A stretch of 64,000 nt of DNA from positions 1 to 64,000 of the forward strand of contig DATNQD010000086.1 in the NCBI GenBank assembly GCA_036702865.1. The letters are read 5' to 3'. The position numbers were made by a program, and so were the translations under genes. Positions 9,317-17,507 of the stretch are shown piece by piece. The notes below the pieces were generated by a model. That model worked only from the letters and a program-made list of their open reading frames with translations. It did not search any database and was not told where the DNA came from. Every line of letters begins with the position of its first letter. Position 1 is the stretch's first letter. The DNA comes from Trichocoleus sp. (lineage in GTDB: Bacteria; Cyanobacteriota; Cyanobacteriia; Elainellales; Elainellaceae).

Positions 9317-9925
9317 ATGGATTACACTCAGGCGATCGTCACCTTAAAGCAAGCAGACCCCACTCTGGCAGAAATGATCGATCGCGTTGGGGATTGTAAG
9401 CTGGATCAAGACCAGCAGACCGGAGATCTGTTTAACTGCCTGGTACGGTCTATCCTGCATCAACAGCTATCTGGAAAAGCTGCCGCCGCCATTCATCGAC
9501 GATTTTTATTGCTTTATCCTGAGCTACCTCAACCTCAAGATGTTTTGAACACACCAGACGATCGCCTCCGTGAAGCAGGGATATCGCGCACTAAAGTTGT
9601 TTATTTAAAGGATTTGGCACAAAAAGTCGAAGCAGATTTGCCACCACTCAATGAACTAACCGAGTTGCCAGATGAAACAATTATTGAACTGCTCACTCCA
9701 GTCAAAGGAATTGGACGCTGGACGGTACAAATGCTGCTGATATTCCGGCTACACCGCTGGGATGTTTTACCCTGTGATGATCTTGGAATTCGCACCGCAA
9801 TTCAGCGCGCTTATCGATTGGCAGACCCTCCCACTCGCAAACAAGTTCAGCAAATCGGCGAAGTCTGGCAACCTTATCGAACGATCGCTTCCTGGTACTT
9901 GTGGCGCAGCTTAGACCTGAAATAA
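9317..9925 (+). CDS. AlkA-type DNA-3-methyladenine glycosylase (HhH-GPD family)
   Basis: 202 residues. It has a helix-hairpin-helix (VKGIGRWTVQMLLIF, about 129-143) and a downstream catalytic aspartate in LPCDDLGIRTA near residue 154, the layout of base-excision glycosylases of the HhH-GPD superfamily. No iron-sulfur cysteine cluster is present, which favours the AlkA/Mag branch over EndoIII/MutY. It would remove alkylated purines from DNA. It lacks the N-terminal domain of E. coli AlkA, as do the short Mag-type enzymes. The same strand continues with the TenA-like gene after about 70 bases. Confidence 0.85.
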   Translation: MDYTQAIVTLKQADPTLAEMIDRVGDCKLDQDQQTGDLFNCLVRSILHQQLSGKAAAAIHRRFLLLYPELPQPQDVLNTPDDRLREAGISRTKVVYLKDLAQKVEADLPPLNELTELPDETIIELLTPVKGIGRWTVQMLLIFRLHRWDVLPCDDLGIRTAIQRAYRLADPPTRKQVQQIGEVWQPYRTIASWYLWRSLDLK

Positions 9926-9995
9926 TCCAGAAGCGCAGCTAGTTTGTGGAAGAATAAAGAACTAGCTATCATCCATTTTGAATCGATCGTTCGCT

Positions 9996-10613
9996 ATGAC
10001 CCTTACCTGTCAACAGCTTCTCCAACAAAATCCGCAACTCTGGCAAGAGGCGATCGTGCATCCGTTTCTCACCCAATGCCAGACCGGAGCCATTCAGCCT
10101 CGGCAGTTTGATACTTGGCTGGTACAAGACTATCTGTTTGTGATTGAGTTTACCCGCATGGCGAGCCGATTATTAGCAGCTGCTCCTGTTTCCCATTTTG
10201 ATGTTTTGCTGAGTGGGATGGTTGCACTCAAAGATGAATTGAATTGGTTTCGGGCGAAAGCGGCAGAACGACAGCTAGATTTGAAGACAGCAAAACACCC
10301 AACCTGTACTGAGTATTGCGAATTCATGGCAAGTCTGGCATCGGCTCCTTATGCAGTCCAGGCAACCGCATTTTGGGCGATCGAGGCTGCCTATAATCAA
10401 GGCTGGCAGTCTCCCGGTGCAATGCCTCCACCCTATGCCGAGTTTGCCGATCGCTGGGGGAATCCTGGTTTTTCAGAATATGTAACGCTGCTGGAACATC
10501 AAGCAGATGAAGCACTATCAAACTCTATGGCAGCCCAACAGCAAGCAAAAACAGCGTTTCTCCAGGTCGCCCGATTAGAAAAAGATTTTTGGCAGATGGC
10601 ATTTAGCGCTTAA
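9996..10613 (+). CDS. TenA-like (TenA_E type) helical protein
   Basis: 205 residues from the ATG at 9996 (the frame is open upstream to a TTG at 9978). The all-helical thiaminase II/TenA pattern is visible: WLVQDYLFVIEF with the early aspartate, a central FWAIEAAYNQGW and a C-terminal EKDFWQMAF. Classical TenA has a catalytic cysteine in the central motif. Here that segment reads AIEAAY with no cysteine, as in the TenA_E subgroup, whose exact reaction is less settled but is linked to salvage of thiamin pyrimidine breakdown products. No thiamin genes adjoin it. Confidence 0.75.
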   Translation: MTLTCQQLLQQNPQLWQEAIVHPFLTQCQTGAIQPRQFDTWLVQDYLFVIEFTRMASRLLAAAPVSHFDVLLSGMVALKDELNWFRAKAAERQLDLKTAKHPTCTEYCEFMASLASAPYAVQATAFWAIEAAYNQGWQSPGAMPPPYAEFADRWGNPGFSEYVTLLEHQADEALSNSMAAQQQAKTAFLQVARLEKDFWQMAFSA

Positions 10614-10798
10614 ATCGTTTTCATAATCTCGTTCTTGCAATCTCGCATCATTCAAAAGCAAAGCCTTTTTAATCGGGGATATCTACCCAGAGTGCGGTTA
10701 TTCGTTCGATCTCCATTTGTTAGCTTCTGCTACAGAAACGAGACAGCGCTTTTTGCTGACTTTTCTTTTACTGCAATGACAATCTATTTGGAGATCTC

Positions 10799-11266
10799 AT
10801 GACTTATACCACTGACCAGCAAACTAGCGAAGCCCTAAGACTATTCCGCAGCTTTGATGCTGACACACAACTTGCCCTATTCTGGTATGGCTATCTTGAT
10901 CTGAAAGATCAGCTAACGCCAACTTCTGATCCAGCGCAGCATGATATCAGTCGTGCTCTAGTCGATCAAATTCAAGCACTGCCTCAAGAAGAGCAGCTTC
11001 AAGCACAGCGAGACGTTATCAGTTGTGCAGAGACAGATATTACCCATGCTTACAGTTCCCTTAGTTCAAGTGCAAAAATTAGCTTCTGGTTACAGCTAGC
11101 TCAGGCAATGGAACAGGGTGCTGCTGTACAAGTTCCTTCAAACTATGAACTGCCTTCCGCAACCGATCGCTTTGTGGAACTGATTAAAGGATTAGATTTC
11201 GAGAAGCGGATTAATTTTACCCGCAGTGCTGTCGTCAGCATGGGCGCAAACCCAACCGATCGATAA
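10799..11266 (+). CDS. Helical carotenoid protein (stand-alone OCP N-terminal domain)
   Basis: 155 residues, one complete Carot_N domain with no C-terminal NTF2-like domain and no linker. It aligns by eye with the orange carotenoid protein N-domain: LALFWYGYL keeps the tryptophan and tyrosine that contact the carotenoid (W29, Y32), SFWLQLAQAMEQG keeps W97, and TRSAVVSMG keeps the arginine (R142) equivalent to OCP R155. Proteins of this family bind ketocarotenoids. Some quench phycobilisome excitation or singlet oxygen, depending on clade. No C-terminal-domain homologue gene lies nearby, but crtO, which makes ketocarotenoid, is in the window at 48.5-50.2 kb. GGAGAT precedes the ATG closely. 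Confidence 0.9.
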   Translation: MTYTTDQQTSEALRLFRSFDADTQLALFWYGYLDLKDQLTPTSDPAQHDISRALVDQIQALPQEEQLQAQRDVISCAETDITHAYSSLSSSAKISFWLQLAQAMEQGAAVQVPSNYELPSATDRFVELIKGLDFEKRINFTRSAVVSMGANPTDR

Positions 11267-11331
11267 GGTTGCTGCAATCCACTGAAAAATAATTGGGCGT
11301 CGTTCAAACTTGCTGCCCATAAAATAAAATT

Positions 11332-11353
11332 TCCCCCTTTATTGGGGGATTTT
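11332..11353. terminator. Bidirectional terminator between convergent genes
   Basis: Stem TCCCCC/GGGGGA with loop TTTATT, flanked by T-rich sequence on the right and A-rich sequence on the left. It can stop both the carotenoid-protein gene and the facing pentapeptide gene. Confidence 0.7.
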
Positions 11354-11405
11354 GCATTAGAAAGACTGGGTATTTCAATTTCTTCCAGCAGTTTTTTACT
11401 TGGAA

Positions 11406-11831
11406 TTACCGCTCTAAGGGAGAGCCATTTGGCAGCACTGTTTTGCTAAGAATGGCATGGCTCAAATCTATGGCTAGTGGGGTTACTTGTGCCAGAGATG
11501 CCCACTTGAAAACTGTATTTTGTAGCTTCGTTTCAGTAAGATTGGCACGAATTAAAATTGCTGCACTACAATCAGCATTGCTCAAATCAGCACTTGCTAA
11601 ATTCGCATCCGTTAAATCAGCTTTTACCAGTACAGCGTGGCTCAGATTCGATCGCTCCAAATTAGATTGATTTAGCTGTGCGCCGCTAAGCTCTGCCCCT
11701 GTAAAATCTGCATCAGACAGATCTAATCCCGTTAATTTGATACCTGCTAAGTCAACGCCTGCAAAATTGCGCTCTCCAGACTTATAGCGCTGCATTAGCT
11801 CTTCTCTATCAATCTTCGTGCTGTGATTCAT
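11406..11831 (-). CDS. Pentapeptide-repeat protein
   Basis: 141 residues. From about residue 20 to 120 the sequence follows the A(D/N)LXX five-residue rule in uninterrupted series (LAGIKLTGLDLSDADFTGAE, NQSNLERSNLSHAVLVKADL and similar). This folds into a quadrilateral beta-helix, here of about five coils. There is no signal peptide or membrane segment. Function cannot be told from the repeat alone; such short cytoplasmic proteins abound in cyanobacteria. Confidence 0.85.
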   Translation of the reverse strand: MNHSTKIDREELMQRYKSGERNFAGVDLAGIKLTGLDLSDADFTGAELSGAQLNQSNLERSNLSHAVLVKADLTDANLASADLSNADCSAAILIRANLTETKLQNTVFKWASLAQVTPLAIDLSHAILSKTVLPNGSPLER

Positions 11832-12088
11832 TGCAGTGAATTGTTGACAGGATTTGTTCCTGTCCTGAAATACGTTCTTATTTTTTTAGAACAATCTTAT
11901 TGCTCAATTATTTTCAAAGAAATTAGTGTGCAAAGACTATCCCTCCAAAGCAATAATTTCTAAAAACTGCTGCTTCAATCCCTCAGAAACGATTGAAAAA
12001 TTCTATGTTCGGTCGCAAAACAGTTCAGATCTCTCTAAATTCCCGCTTTAAAGACTTTGGACTGTTCCTCCCAAAATCATAGAATCCT

Positions 12089-12502
12089 TCAGAGGTGTAG
12101 CCGCAAATACTCTACTTTGATACAAACATTCATAATGACGGTTAAGCCAGCTTTTCGAGCAGTTTCGGCAGCGATCGGATCAGCAATCCCCAACTGTGCC
12201 CAAATCGTCTTTGCCTGCACTGCGATCGACTCGGCAACAACTTCAGCCAGGTATTCCGAACGCCGAAACACGTTCACAATATCGATCGGCTCTGGTACAG
12301 ACTGCAAATCAGGATAGCTCGGCTGACCATCAATCTCTTGAACTGCCGGATTGACTGGATAGAGGCGATAGCCCCTTTGCCGCAAAAATTGCGCAATCTG
12401 ATAGCTGGGACGATCGACACGGTTAGAGTGACCTACAACGGCAATCACCTTTGCTTCAGTAAGCACTTTACGGATAGAGTCATCTGTAGGAGTTACTATC
12501 AT
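12089..12502 (-). CDS. CoA-binding (YccU-type) Rossmann protein
   Basis: 137 residues from the ATG at 12502, preceded by AGGAA; the frame is open upstream to a TTG at 12550. It has an N-terminal nucleotide-binding turn (VIAVVGHSNRVDRPSY), then YRLYPVNP and IDIVNVFRRSE, and a late IWAQLGI, the recognised order of the CoA_binding_2 family. The domain is related to succinyl-CoA synthetase alpha but stands alone. Its role is unknown, perhaps acyl-CoA binding. The last residues (IKVEYLRLHL) are atypically short for the family. Confidence 0.8.
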   Translation of the reverse strand: MIVTPTDDSIRKVLTEAKVIAVVGHSNRVDRPSYQIAQFLRQRGYRLYPVNPAVQEIDGQPSYPDLQSVPEPIDIVNVFRRSEYLAEVVAESIAVQAKTIWAQLGIADPIAAETARKAGLTVIMNVCIKVEYLRLHL

Positions 12503-12591
12503 CGTGCGGTTCCTGCTGAAGAAGCCTTCTTTGCTGTCATCATAATCCAAGCCTAAAAGCCTAACGCCGAATTCTTAATTGTTTTACAGTC

Positions 12592-12735
12592 ATGCCAGAC
12601 GATTTTCTCCCCTTTCTCTTGAGCGCAGGATTCCTCATCCTCTACCTATTTGTCTCAGCTGCTACAGAAATGGGAACCCGGTTGCCTCCGTGGATGCGTT
12701 CTAAGCCAACTTCAGAAAATAATACTGAAGACTGA
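12592..12735 (+). CDS. Possible 47-residue single-pass membrane protein
   Basis: An ATG at 12592 opens a frame of 47 residues ending at a TGA at 12733-12735. It begins with a short acidic N-terminus (MPDDFL), then one hydrophobic segment (LSAGFLILYLFVSAA), then a basic/polar tail (RLPPWMRSKP). A strong terminator follows at 12798-12838, which supports a transcribed unit ending there. I do not recognise the family. It is too short to be certain; the ribosome site is weak. Confidence 0.45.
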   Translation: MPDDFLPFLLSAGFLILYLFVSAATEMGTRLPPWMRSKPTSENNTED

Positions 12736-12797
12736 GCGAGTTTTCTTCCAACCTTAACTAAACTAGAGATGTTTCCCTTCCAGAAACAATAATTCAT

Positions 12798-12838
12798 TGC
12801 CCTCTTGTTTAGTTCCGCTAGACTTGAGGGCATTTTTT
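12798..12838 (+). terminator. Strong rho-independent terminator
   Basis: Perfect 7-base-pair stem TGCCCTC/GAGGGCA continued after two mismatches by a second stem (GTTTAG/CTAGAC, one G-U), then six T. It lies just after the 47-residue reading frame. Confidence 0.85.
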
Positions 12839-12941
12839 GTAACTTGCTGCTCGTTCATAGTTAAGGACAAATAACGATGACAGCTTTATCTAACCTCTAT
12901 TTCCAACAACCTAATTATTAATAGAAGAATCTCCTGATGAA

Positions 12942-13292
12942 CTAAGCTTCAGGCTCAAACACATCTTGCTGGTCTTGCGGTTGATGAACTTTACCTACCT
13001 GCTGAAAAAGGGCATCTGCTTGTTCAGGCTGCTCATAAATCAAATTGAGTAAGTCATACTCATGTAATCCCACTTGATGAGCGTAGTAGCGTACCTGAGA
13101 CATGATTCTTGGTTCAGACTGTCTTAAATACATACTCAAACAAGCAAGTGCCTGAGCGTTAATATTTCGTCCCAAAAAATAAGATAAGGCTGTTAACAGC
13201 TTCAGTTCATATTCGGGAGGCACGTTTAGCGTTAGCTGCTTAGGGATCATATTGCTGTACCAAAGCGGATGAATCGATCGGTTTTCTGTCAC
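12942..13292 (-). CDS. Conserved-looking hypothetical protein
   Basis: 116 residues from a GTG at 13292; an ATG at 13250 would give 102. The protein is mostly helical with no signal peptide, no membrane segment and an acidic tail (DQQDVFEPEA). I recognise no catalytic motif. It is flanked upstream by the divergent hydrolase gene, with about 140 bases between the starts. Confidence 0.6.
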   Translation of the reverse strand: MTENRSIHPLWYSNMIPKQLTLNVPPEYELKLLTALSYFLGRNINAQALACLSMYLRQSEPRIMSQVRYYAHQVGLHEYDLLNLIYEQPEQADALFQQVGKVHQPQDQQDVFEPEA

Positions 13293-13431
13293 TCTTTACT
13301 CTACCGCTACTGTTGGACAACGACTATCTTGTTCTGCTGTTTCAAGGGTTTTGCTGATCGCTCCACCACAGATAGAGGAAATTTTCTATCTTCCTTTTCA
13401 AACTGATCAATAAACGAGGAATTTAGAAGAG

Positions 13432-14115
13432 ATGCGATCGACATATCACGAACTACTGGAAATGATGCCGCAACAGGTCGAGCAGGGTGAGCAGCAGCCA
13501 GAGGGTTACTATCCGCTCAAGCTCACAATGGATGAGGCAGTTATTCACGGTCGCTATTACCCAGCGGAACAGGCGCGTCAGGCGGCAATTTGGGTAGGTG
13601 GCGTAGGTGGTGATTGGGATAGCCCTGCTCAAGACCTGTATCCGTTGCTTTGTCATGAACTAACAAAAGCGGGAATTGCATCACTGCGAATTCGCTATCG
13701 TCAACCAACAGATTTAGAAGCTTCGATCATGGATGTGTTAGCAGGAGTGCGATACCTTCAAGATCAAGGCATTGAAACGATCGCGCTAATTGGACATTCT
13801 TTTGGTGGTGCCGTTGTAATTCAGGCTGCGGCTCAGTCGCTTACCGTTCGTACCGTCGTTACACTAGCAACTCAATCCTATGGAACAGAAGCTGTTCCTG
13901 AACTTGCAACTCGCTGTTCCTTGCTGTTGCTGCATGGCACCGCAGATCCAATTTTGCCTTTCCACTGCTCAGAGCAAGTTCATCAGCGTGCACTTGATCC
14001 AAAACAACTCATTCTCTATCCTGATGCAGGTCACAGGCTGGATGAAGTGGCTGATCAGGTTTATTTGACGGTGCATGGCTGGTTACTAGAGCAATTAAAC
14101 TCTGAGTTATTTTAA
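13432..14115 (+). CDS. Alpha/beta hydrolase (dienelactone-hydrolase-like)
   Basis: 227 residues, complete. The nucleophile elbow is GHSFGG, with the serine near residue 123. LLHGTADPILPF supplies the acidic residue, and DAGHRLD supplies the histidine near residue 204. This is a full catalytic triad in the right order. It is soluble, with no signal peptide. Substrate unknown; likely an esterase or lipase of the small cytoplasmic type. It is divergent from the hypothetical gene at 12942-13292. Confidence 0.8.
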   Translation: MRSTYHELLEMMPQQVEQGEQQPEGYYPLKLTMDEAVIHGRYYPAEQARQAAIWVGGVGGDWDSPAQDLYPLLCHELTKAGIASLRIRYRQPTDLEASIMDVLAGVRYLQDQGIETIALIGHSFGGAVVIQAAAQSLTVRTVVTLATQSYGTEAVPELATRCSLLLLHGTADPILPFHCSEQVHQRALDPKQLILYPDAGHRLDEVADQVYLTVHGWLLEQLNSELF

Positions 14116-14452
14116 GCACGATCGGGTATAAGTTTATTCTTGCTGGCGTCAGAATGCTTCACAGATAGTGACGCTTTTAGTGAAACGTTTGCATCTTTTA
14201 AGGCAGTTTAAATGACAGGAAAACCATTCTGTTCTTTCACCCGGATGGCTATCTTGGATTTCATCAATTGCATAGGGCTACTGTATCGATGAAAAAACTC
14301 CTTTGTTCCTGAAAGAACGACTGTTGTTTCTGCCTAATCTTCCCCAGATTGACTAACGTTTTGTTGCAAATGAGTTGTAATGAACGATTTTTTTATCGAT
14401 TCTGCAATTTCCAATTTAGAATGATTGAGATATCATTTTTGGTTCATGCAGC
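14116..14452. other. Intergenic stretch, nothing identified
   Basis: 337 bases between two plus-strand genes. No hairpin followed by T, no conserved RNA and no reading frame of note. It presumably carries the promoter of the basic-tailed protein gene. Confidence 0.35.
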
Positions 14453-14989
14453 ATGGCAGCAACTCGCGGACGATCCAAAGCAATTATTGTCTCTAAACAG
14501 TCAGTGAATCAGGCGGGTGTTTTTTTACAGGAATTGCCAGAAAAGCCCAAAGAGAACTTGTCATTGCGGGAGGCAGTCGGGCAACTGCGCGATCAAATTC
14601 AGGCAGCTCTGGCAAAAGGATATAGCTACGATGATCTATCAAAGATGCTGACAGATAAAGGCATTGAGATCAGCCCAACTACACTCAAAAGCTATGTTCC
14701 TGCTGGCAGACGGCAGTCCTCTAAAGACAAAGCAGACAAAACAGACAAAGCAGAGGGTGGCAAAACGCGCGGCAGGCGTCGCAAAACACAATCTGAAGAA
14801 ACGAGCGTGCTCGAAATAGCCTCTTCTCAAGAGACCCCTCCCAGCGAATCTACTGAAAGCGAAGCGCCCGCACCAAAACGCGGCAGACGCCCAGCAAGTG
14901 CAACCGCAGAAACGAAAGGAACGCGTGGTAGAAGAGCAACTTCCAGCCCTGCTACTCGATCGACGCGAGGTCGCCAAAAGCGCAGTTAA
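14453..14989 (+). CDS. Putative DNA-binding protein with AT-hook-like basic tail
   Basis: 178 residues. Residues about 38-85 form a small helical domain with a helix-turn-helix look (YSYDDLSKMLTDKGIEISP then TTLKSYVP), similar to short regulator or plasmid-type HTH proteins. The second half is low-complexity, rich in Lys, Arg, Ser, Thr and Glu, with four RGR motifs (TRGRRRK, KRGRRPA, TRGRRAT, TRGRQKR) of AT-hook type. It probably binds DNA, perhaps as a nucleoid-associated factor. I do not know a named homologue. Confidence 0.6.
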   Translation: MAATRGRSKAIIVSKQSVNQAGVFLQELPEKPKENLSLREAVGQLRDQIQAALAKGYSYDDLSKMLTDKGIEISPTTLKSYVPAGRRQSSKDKADKTDKAEGGKTRGRRRKTQSEETSVLEIASSQETPPSESTESEAPAPKRGRRPASATAETKGTRGRRATSSPATRSTRGRQKRS

Positions 14990-15008
14990 GAATCAGCCAG
15001 TTCACGCC

Positions 15009-15033
15009 ACGTTAAGCTAAAACGTTAAGCTAA
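15009..15033 (+). repeat. Direct repeat of 12 bases before the fibrillin-like gene
   Basis: ACGTTAAGCTAA occurs at 15009-15020 and again at 15022-15033, one base apart, ending 16 bases before the ATG at 15050. It may be a regulator half-site pair or a slip duplication. Confidence 0.7.
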
Positions 15034-15049
15034 TCCAACACACATTCTG

Positions 15050-15688
15050 ATGACGGCTGATCGAACAACCGCTACGCTCAGCTATCAAGAGATTTTGTCT
15101 CAGGTAGCCAGCGCTTACCAACAGCAAATTAAAGGGGTTACCAAAACTCCACGCCCTGCTGCTGCCTCTGTCGTTGATGCTTTGCTAGAAGCGGAAAAAG
15201 CGGCAAAACAAGCGCGTCTTGTCTATCCACTGAAGGCTTTGCTGGGGCAGTGGCGACTCTGTTTTACGACCGGAACTCGCAAACGACAGCAGAGCGGCAT
15301 TGCGTTGGGGAAGGGCTTTTATTTGCCTCGCTTCACGCCTGCCTATATTGGGTTTCATGCCGATGAACGGGCGATCGAATCTGAGTCCAATCCAGCAGAA
15401 ATTAGCAACCAGATCCAGATCGGCAGTGTTCAACTAAAGCTGATAGGTCCCGCGAAATATATCGCGAAAAAGAATCTGCTGGCATTTTATTTCACTCAAC
15501 TTCAGTTGAGGCTGTTTGAACGACAGATCTTCAGCCGCGGGTTTCGAGGCGGTGAGGCAAAAACAGCCGCCTTTGCAAATCAATCGATCGGTCAACTCCC
15601 TTTTTTCGCTTTTTTCCTCATGACAGAAGACTTCATCGCAGCACGTGGTCGTGGAGGTGGTCTAGCAGTTTGGATACGCGATCGTTAA
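15050..15688 (+). CDS. Fibrillin (plastid-lipid-associated protein)-like
   Basis: 212 residues. The core of the family is visible: LLGQWRLCFTTGTRKRQ near residue 65, FYLPRFTPAYIGF, and the C-terminal FFLMTEDFIAARGRGGGLAV. Fibrillins are lipocalin-like proteins of plastids and cyanobacteria that associate with thylakoids and lipid bodies and help tolerate photo-oxidative stress. There is no signal peptide. It is complete, preceded by a 12-base direct repeat and followed by prmA after 87 bases on the same strand. Confidence 0.75.
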   Translation: MTADRTTATLSYQEILSQVASAYQQQIKGVTKTPRPAAASVVDALLEAEKAAKQARLVYPLKALLGQWRLCFTTGTRKRQQSGIALGKGFYLPRFTPAYIGFHADERAIESESNPAEISNQIQIGSVQLKLIGPAKYIAKKNLLAFYFTQLQLRLFERQIFSRGFRGGEAKTAAFANQSIGQLPFFAFFLMTEDFIAARGRGGGLAVWIRDR

Positions 15689-15775
15689 ACTAAAAAAGCA
15701 ATTTACTTGAACCCATCTCGACTCTCTCCAGAGCGGTGTTCATGCAGCAAAGACAAGAATGCTAAGGAGAATTAG

Positions 15776-16747
15776 ATGTCGTGGATGGAATTGCGCCTTG
15801 ATACAACCAGTGAAGCCGTAGATTGGGTGAGTACGCTCCTTGCTGCCGTTGGCTATACAGGCGAGCTTGACATTCAACCTTACGTCACTTCAGACCAGAC
15901 CGCTCCTGCTGCCTCTGCCTCAGAACCTGAATGGCATTTCACAATTTGTCTGCTGTTTCCCTACAATGCTCAGTCCAGGTCACAAACAGAGCAGATTATG
16001 CAGCGACTCTCGCCCCTCCAGCGAACAGGGATGATCAATGAACCGCAATTAGCGGTGGTTGAAGAGAAGCCAGCTCACCTGGCTGACTCGGCTCAAGGTC
16101 ATCGGATTGGCAAACGTTTCATTGTTTTGTCACCTGATGCTGCGGCTTCAAAGGATGATGTTGTGCTGCGGCTCGAAAAAAGCTTGGCTTTTGGCAGTGG
16201 GCTTCATCCAGCGACGATCGCTTGTCTGCGGTTGCTTGAACGACAGTCACTCGAAGGGATGCAGGCACTCGATTTAGGATCAGGGTCAGGCATTTTGAGT
16301 GTGGCAATGGCGAAGCTAGGAGCACAGGTGTTGGCTTTAGATAACGATCGGGTTGCAGTCGAAGCCACTCAAGCTGCTGTGCGGTGTAATGCAGTGGAAC
16401 AGCAGGTCACAGCAATGGCAGGGAGCCTGGGACGCGGTAGTGATTTGGGGCATTGGCTGAGTGGAGAAACGGTTAATGATGTGCCAACCATTCAGCCGAT
16501 CGCCAATTTTGATTTGATTGTTGCCAACATCCTGGCACGAGTCCACATCACGCTTGCCCCAGATTTTCGGCTTGCCCTTCGTCAAACCAAAGCTCATGCG
16601 GGAGTATTGATTACGGGTGGGTTTACAACTGATTATGAGGATGAAGTTCATTTAGCCCTGGCAGAAGCAGGTTTTGAAAAAGTGGACTGCGAAAGAATTG
16701 ATGAATGGGTAGTCTTAGCGCATCAACTCAAACCAAAACTGGTTTAA
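15776..16747 (+). CDS. prmA: Ribosomal protein L11 methyltransferase
   Basis: 323 residues, slightly longer than the E. coli enzyme (293). It has the PrmA signature AFGSGLHPATIACL (usually GTGxHPTT), then the SAM motif LDLGSGSGILSVA, the acidic LALDNDR, and the post-motif FDLIVANILARV with the family NPPF-equivalent NIL. It trimethylates L11 of the 50S subunit. The N-terminal 120 residues correspond to the substrate-recognition domain. An extra loop (LGHWLSGETVNDVPTIQ) sits before the NIL motif. An AAGGAG site precedes the ATG. Confidence 0.92.
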   Translation: MSWMELRLDTTSEAVDWVSTLLAAVGYTGELDIQPYVTSDQTAPAASASEPEWHFTICLLFPYNAQSRSQTEQIMQRLSPLQRTGMINEPQLAVVEEKPAHLADSAQGHRIGKRFIVLSPDAAASKDDVVLRLEKSLAFGSGLHPATIACLRLLERQSLEGMQALDLGSGSGILSVAMAKLGAQVLALDNDRVAVEATQAAVRCNAVEQQVTAMAGSLGRGSDLGHWLSGETVNDVPTIQPIANFDLIVANILARVHITLAPDFRLALRQTKAHAGVLITGGFTTDYEDEVHLALAEAGFEKVDCERIDEWVVLAHQLKPKLV

Positions 16748-16869
16748 CGCTTTGAAGAAACTTTGAATTAAATTCACGAAGGCTTCATCCAGTCTCAGAA
16801 GTTACCTCAATTACAGCGGCGTTGATGCGAGATAGGATATTGATAAATCAAAGACAAAGTGTTCCCTCC

Positions 16870-17085
16870 ATGACCCCTGAAGAGTTTAGATTTCAAATCA
16901 AAGAAGCGCTAGATCAAATCCTAAATCAACTGCAAAATGCAACCCTGCTCGTTGCCCAGCTAGAACAACGGATCAGTGAAACCGGCAGTGCTGCCCAAGT
17001 CCTGGGTCAGCTTGCAGAAACTTACTCGGCGCAATCTTCCCCGCCCAGGAATGATATCGCAGGACAAGACAATGCTGACCGTTAA
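16870..17085 (+). CDS. Short coiled-coil hypothetical protein
   Basis: 71 residues from the ATG at 16870 (open upstream to 16822). It is a helical, Gln/Leu-rich chain (QIKEALDQILNQLQNATLLV) ending in a polar tail. There are no membrane or catalytic motifs. The stop overlaps that of the convergent response regulator by four bases (TTAA shared). I do not recognise it. Confidence 0.5.
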   Translation: MTPEEFRFQIKEALDQILNQLQNATLLVAQLEQRISETGSAAQVLGQLAETYSAQSSPPRNDIAGQDNADR

Positions 17086-17507
17086 CTTCCGTTGATTTCT
17101 CCTGAAAATGGCTCAAGCAGCTGTAATTCTTCCCTAATTGCTTGATGCAAGCGGGACAGACTTGTAGGCTTTACAAAATAGCGACGCGCCCCCAGTTTAA
17201 TTGCTCTCTCCTGATCAGCTTGAAAAGCAAATGCTGAAACGACAAAGACAGGAATTGTTGCCCAGTCTTGCTGAAGTTGTTGCAGTAGAGAATAGCCATC
17301 CATGTCAGGCAGCTTGAGATCTAATAGAACCAAATGAGGCTGGAAAGACTGAATTGCTGGAATAAATTCTGCCCCAAGTGCAATTGCAGAAACTTGCCAG
17401 CCTCCATAGGTTTCGAGGTATTCTTTCATCAGTTCACGATTACTTTCGTGATCTTCTACAATGAGAATTCGAGCGCGCTGTGCATTGCCCATTTCAGGTA
17501 CAGTCAT
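17082..17507 (-). CDS. Single-domain response regulator (CheY-like)
   Basis: 141 residues, receiver domain only. The acidic pair E18-D19, the phosphorylatable D63 (LVLLDLKLPD), the threonine/serine position S91 and the lysine K113 (YFVKP) are all present. There is no output domain. The ATG at 17507 is preceded by AGGAAC/TAGAG. It would act by protein contact, for instance in a phosphorelay with a hybrid histidine kinase. No kinase gene adjoins it. Confidence 0.88.
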   Translation of the reverse strand: MTVPEMGNAQRARILIVEDHESNRELMKEYLETYGGWQVSAIALGAEFIPAIQSFQPHLVLLDLKLPDMDGYSLLQQLQQDWATIPVFVVSAFAFQADQERAIKLGARRYFVKPTSLSRLHQAIREELQLLEPFSGEINGS

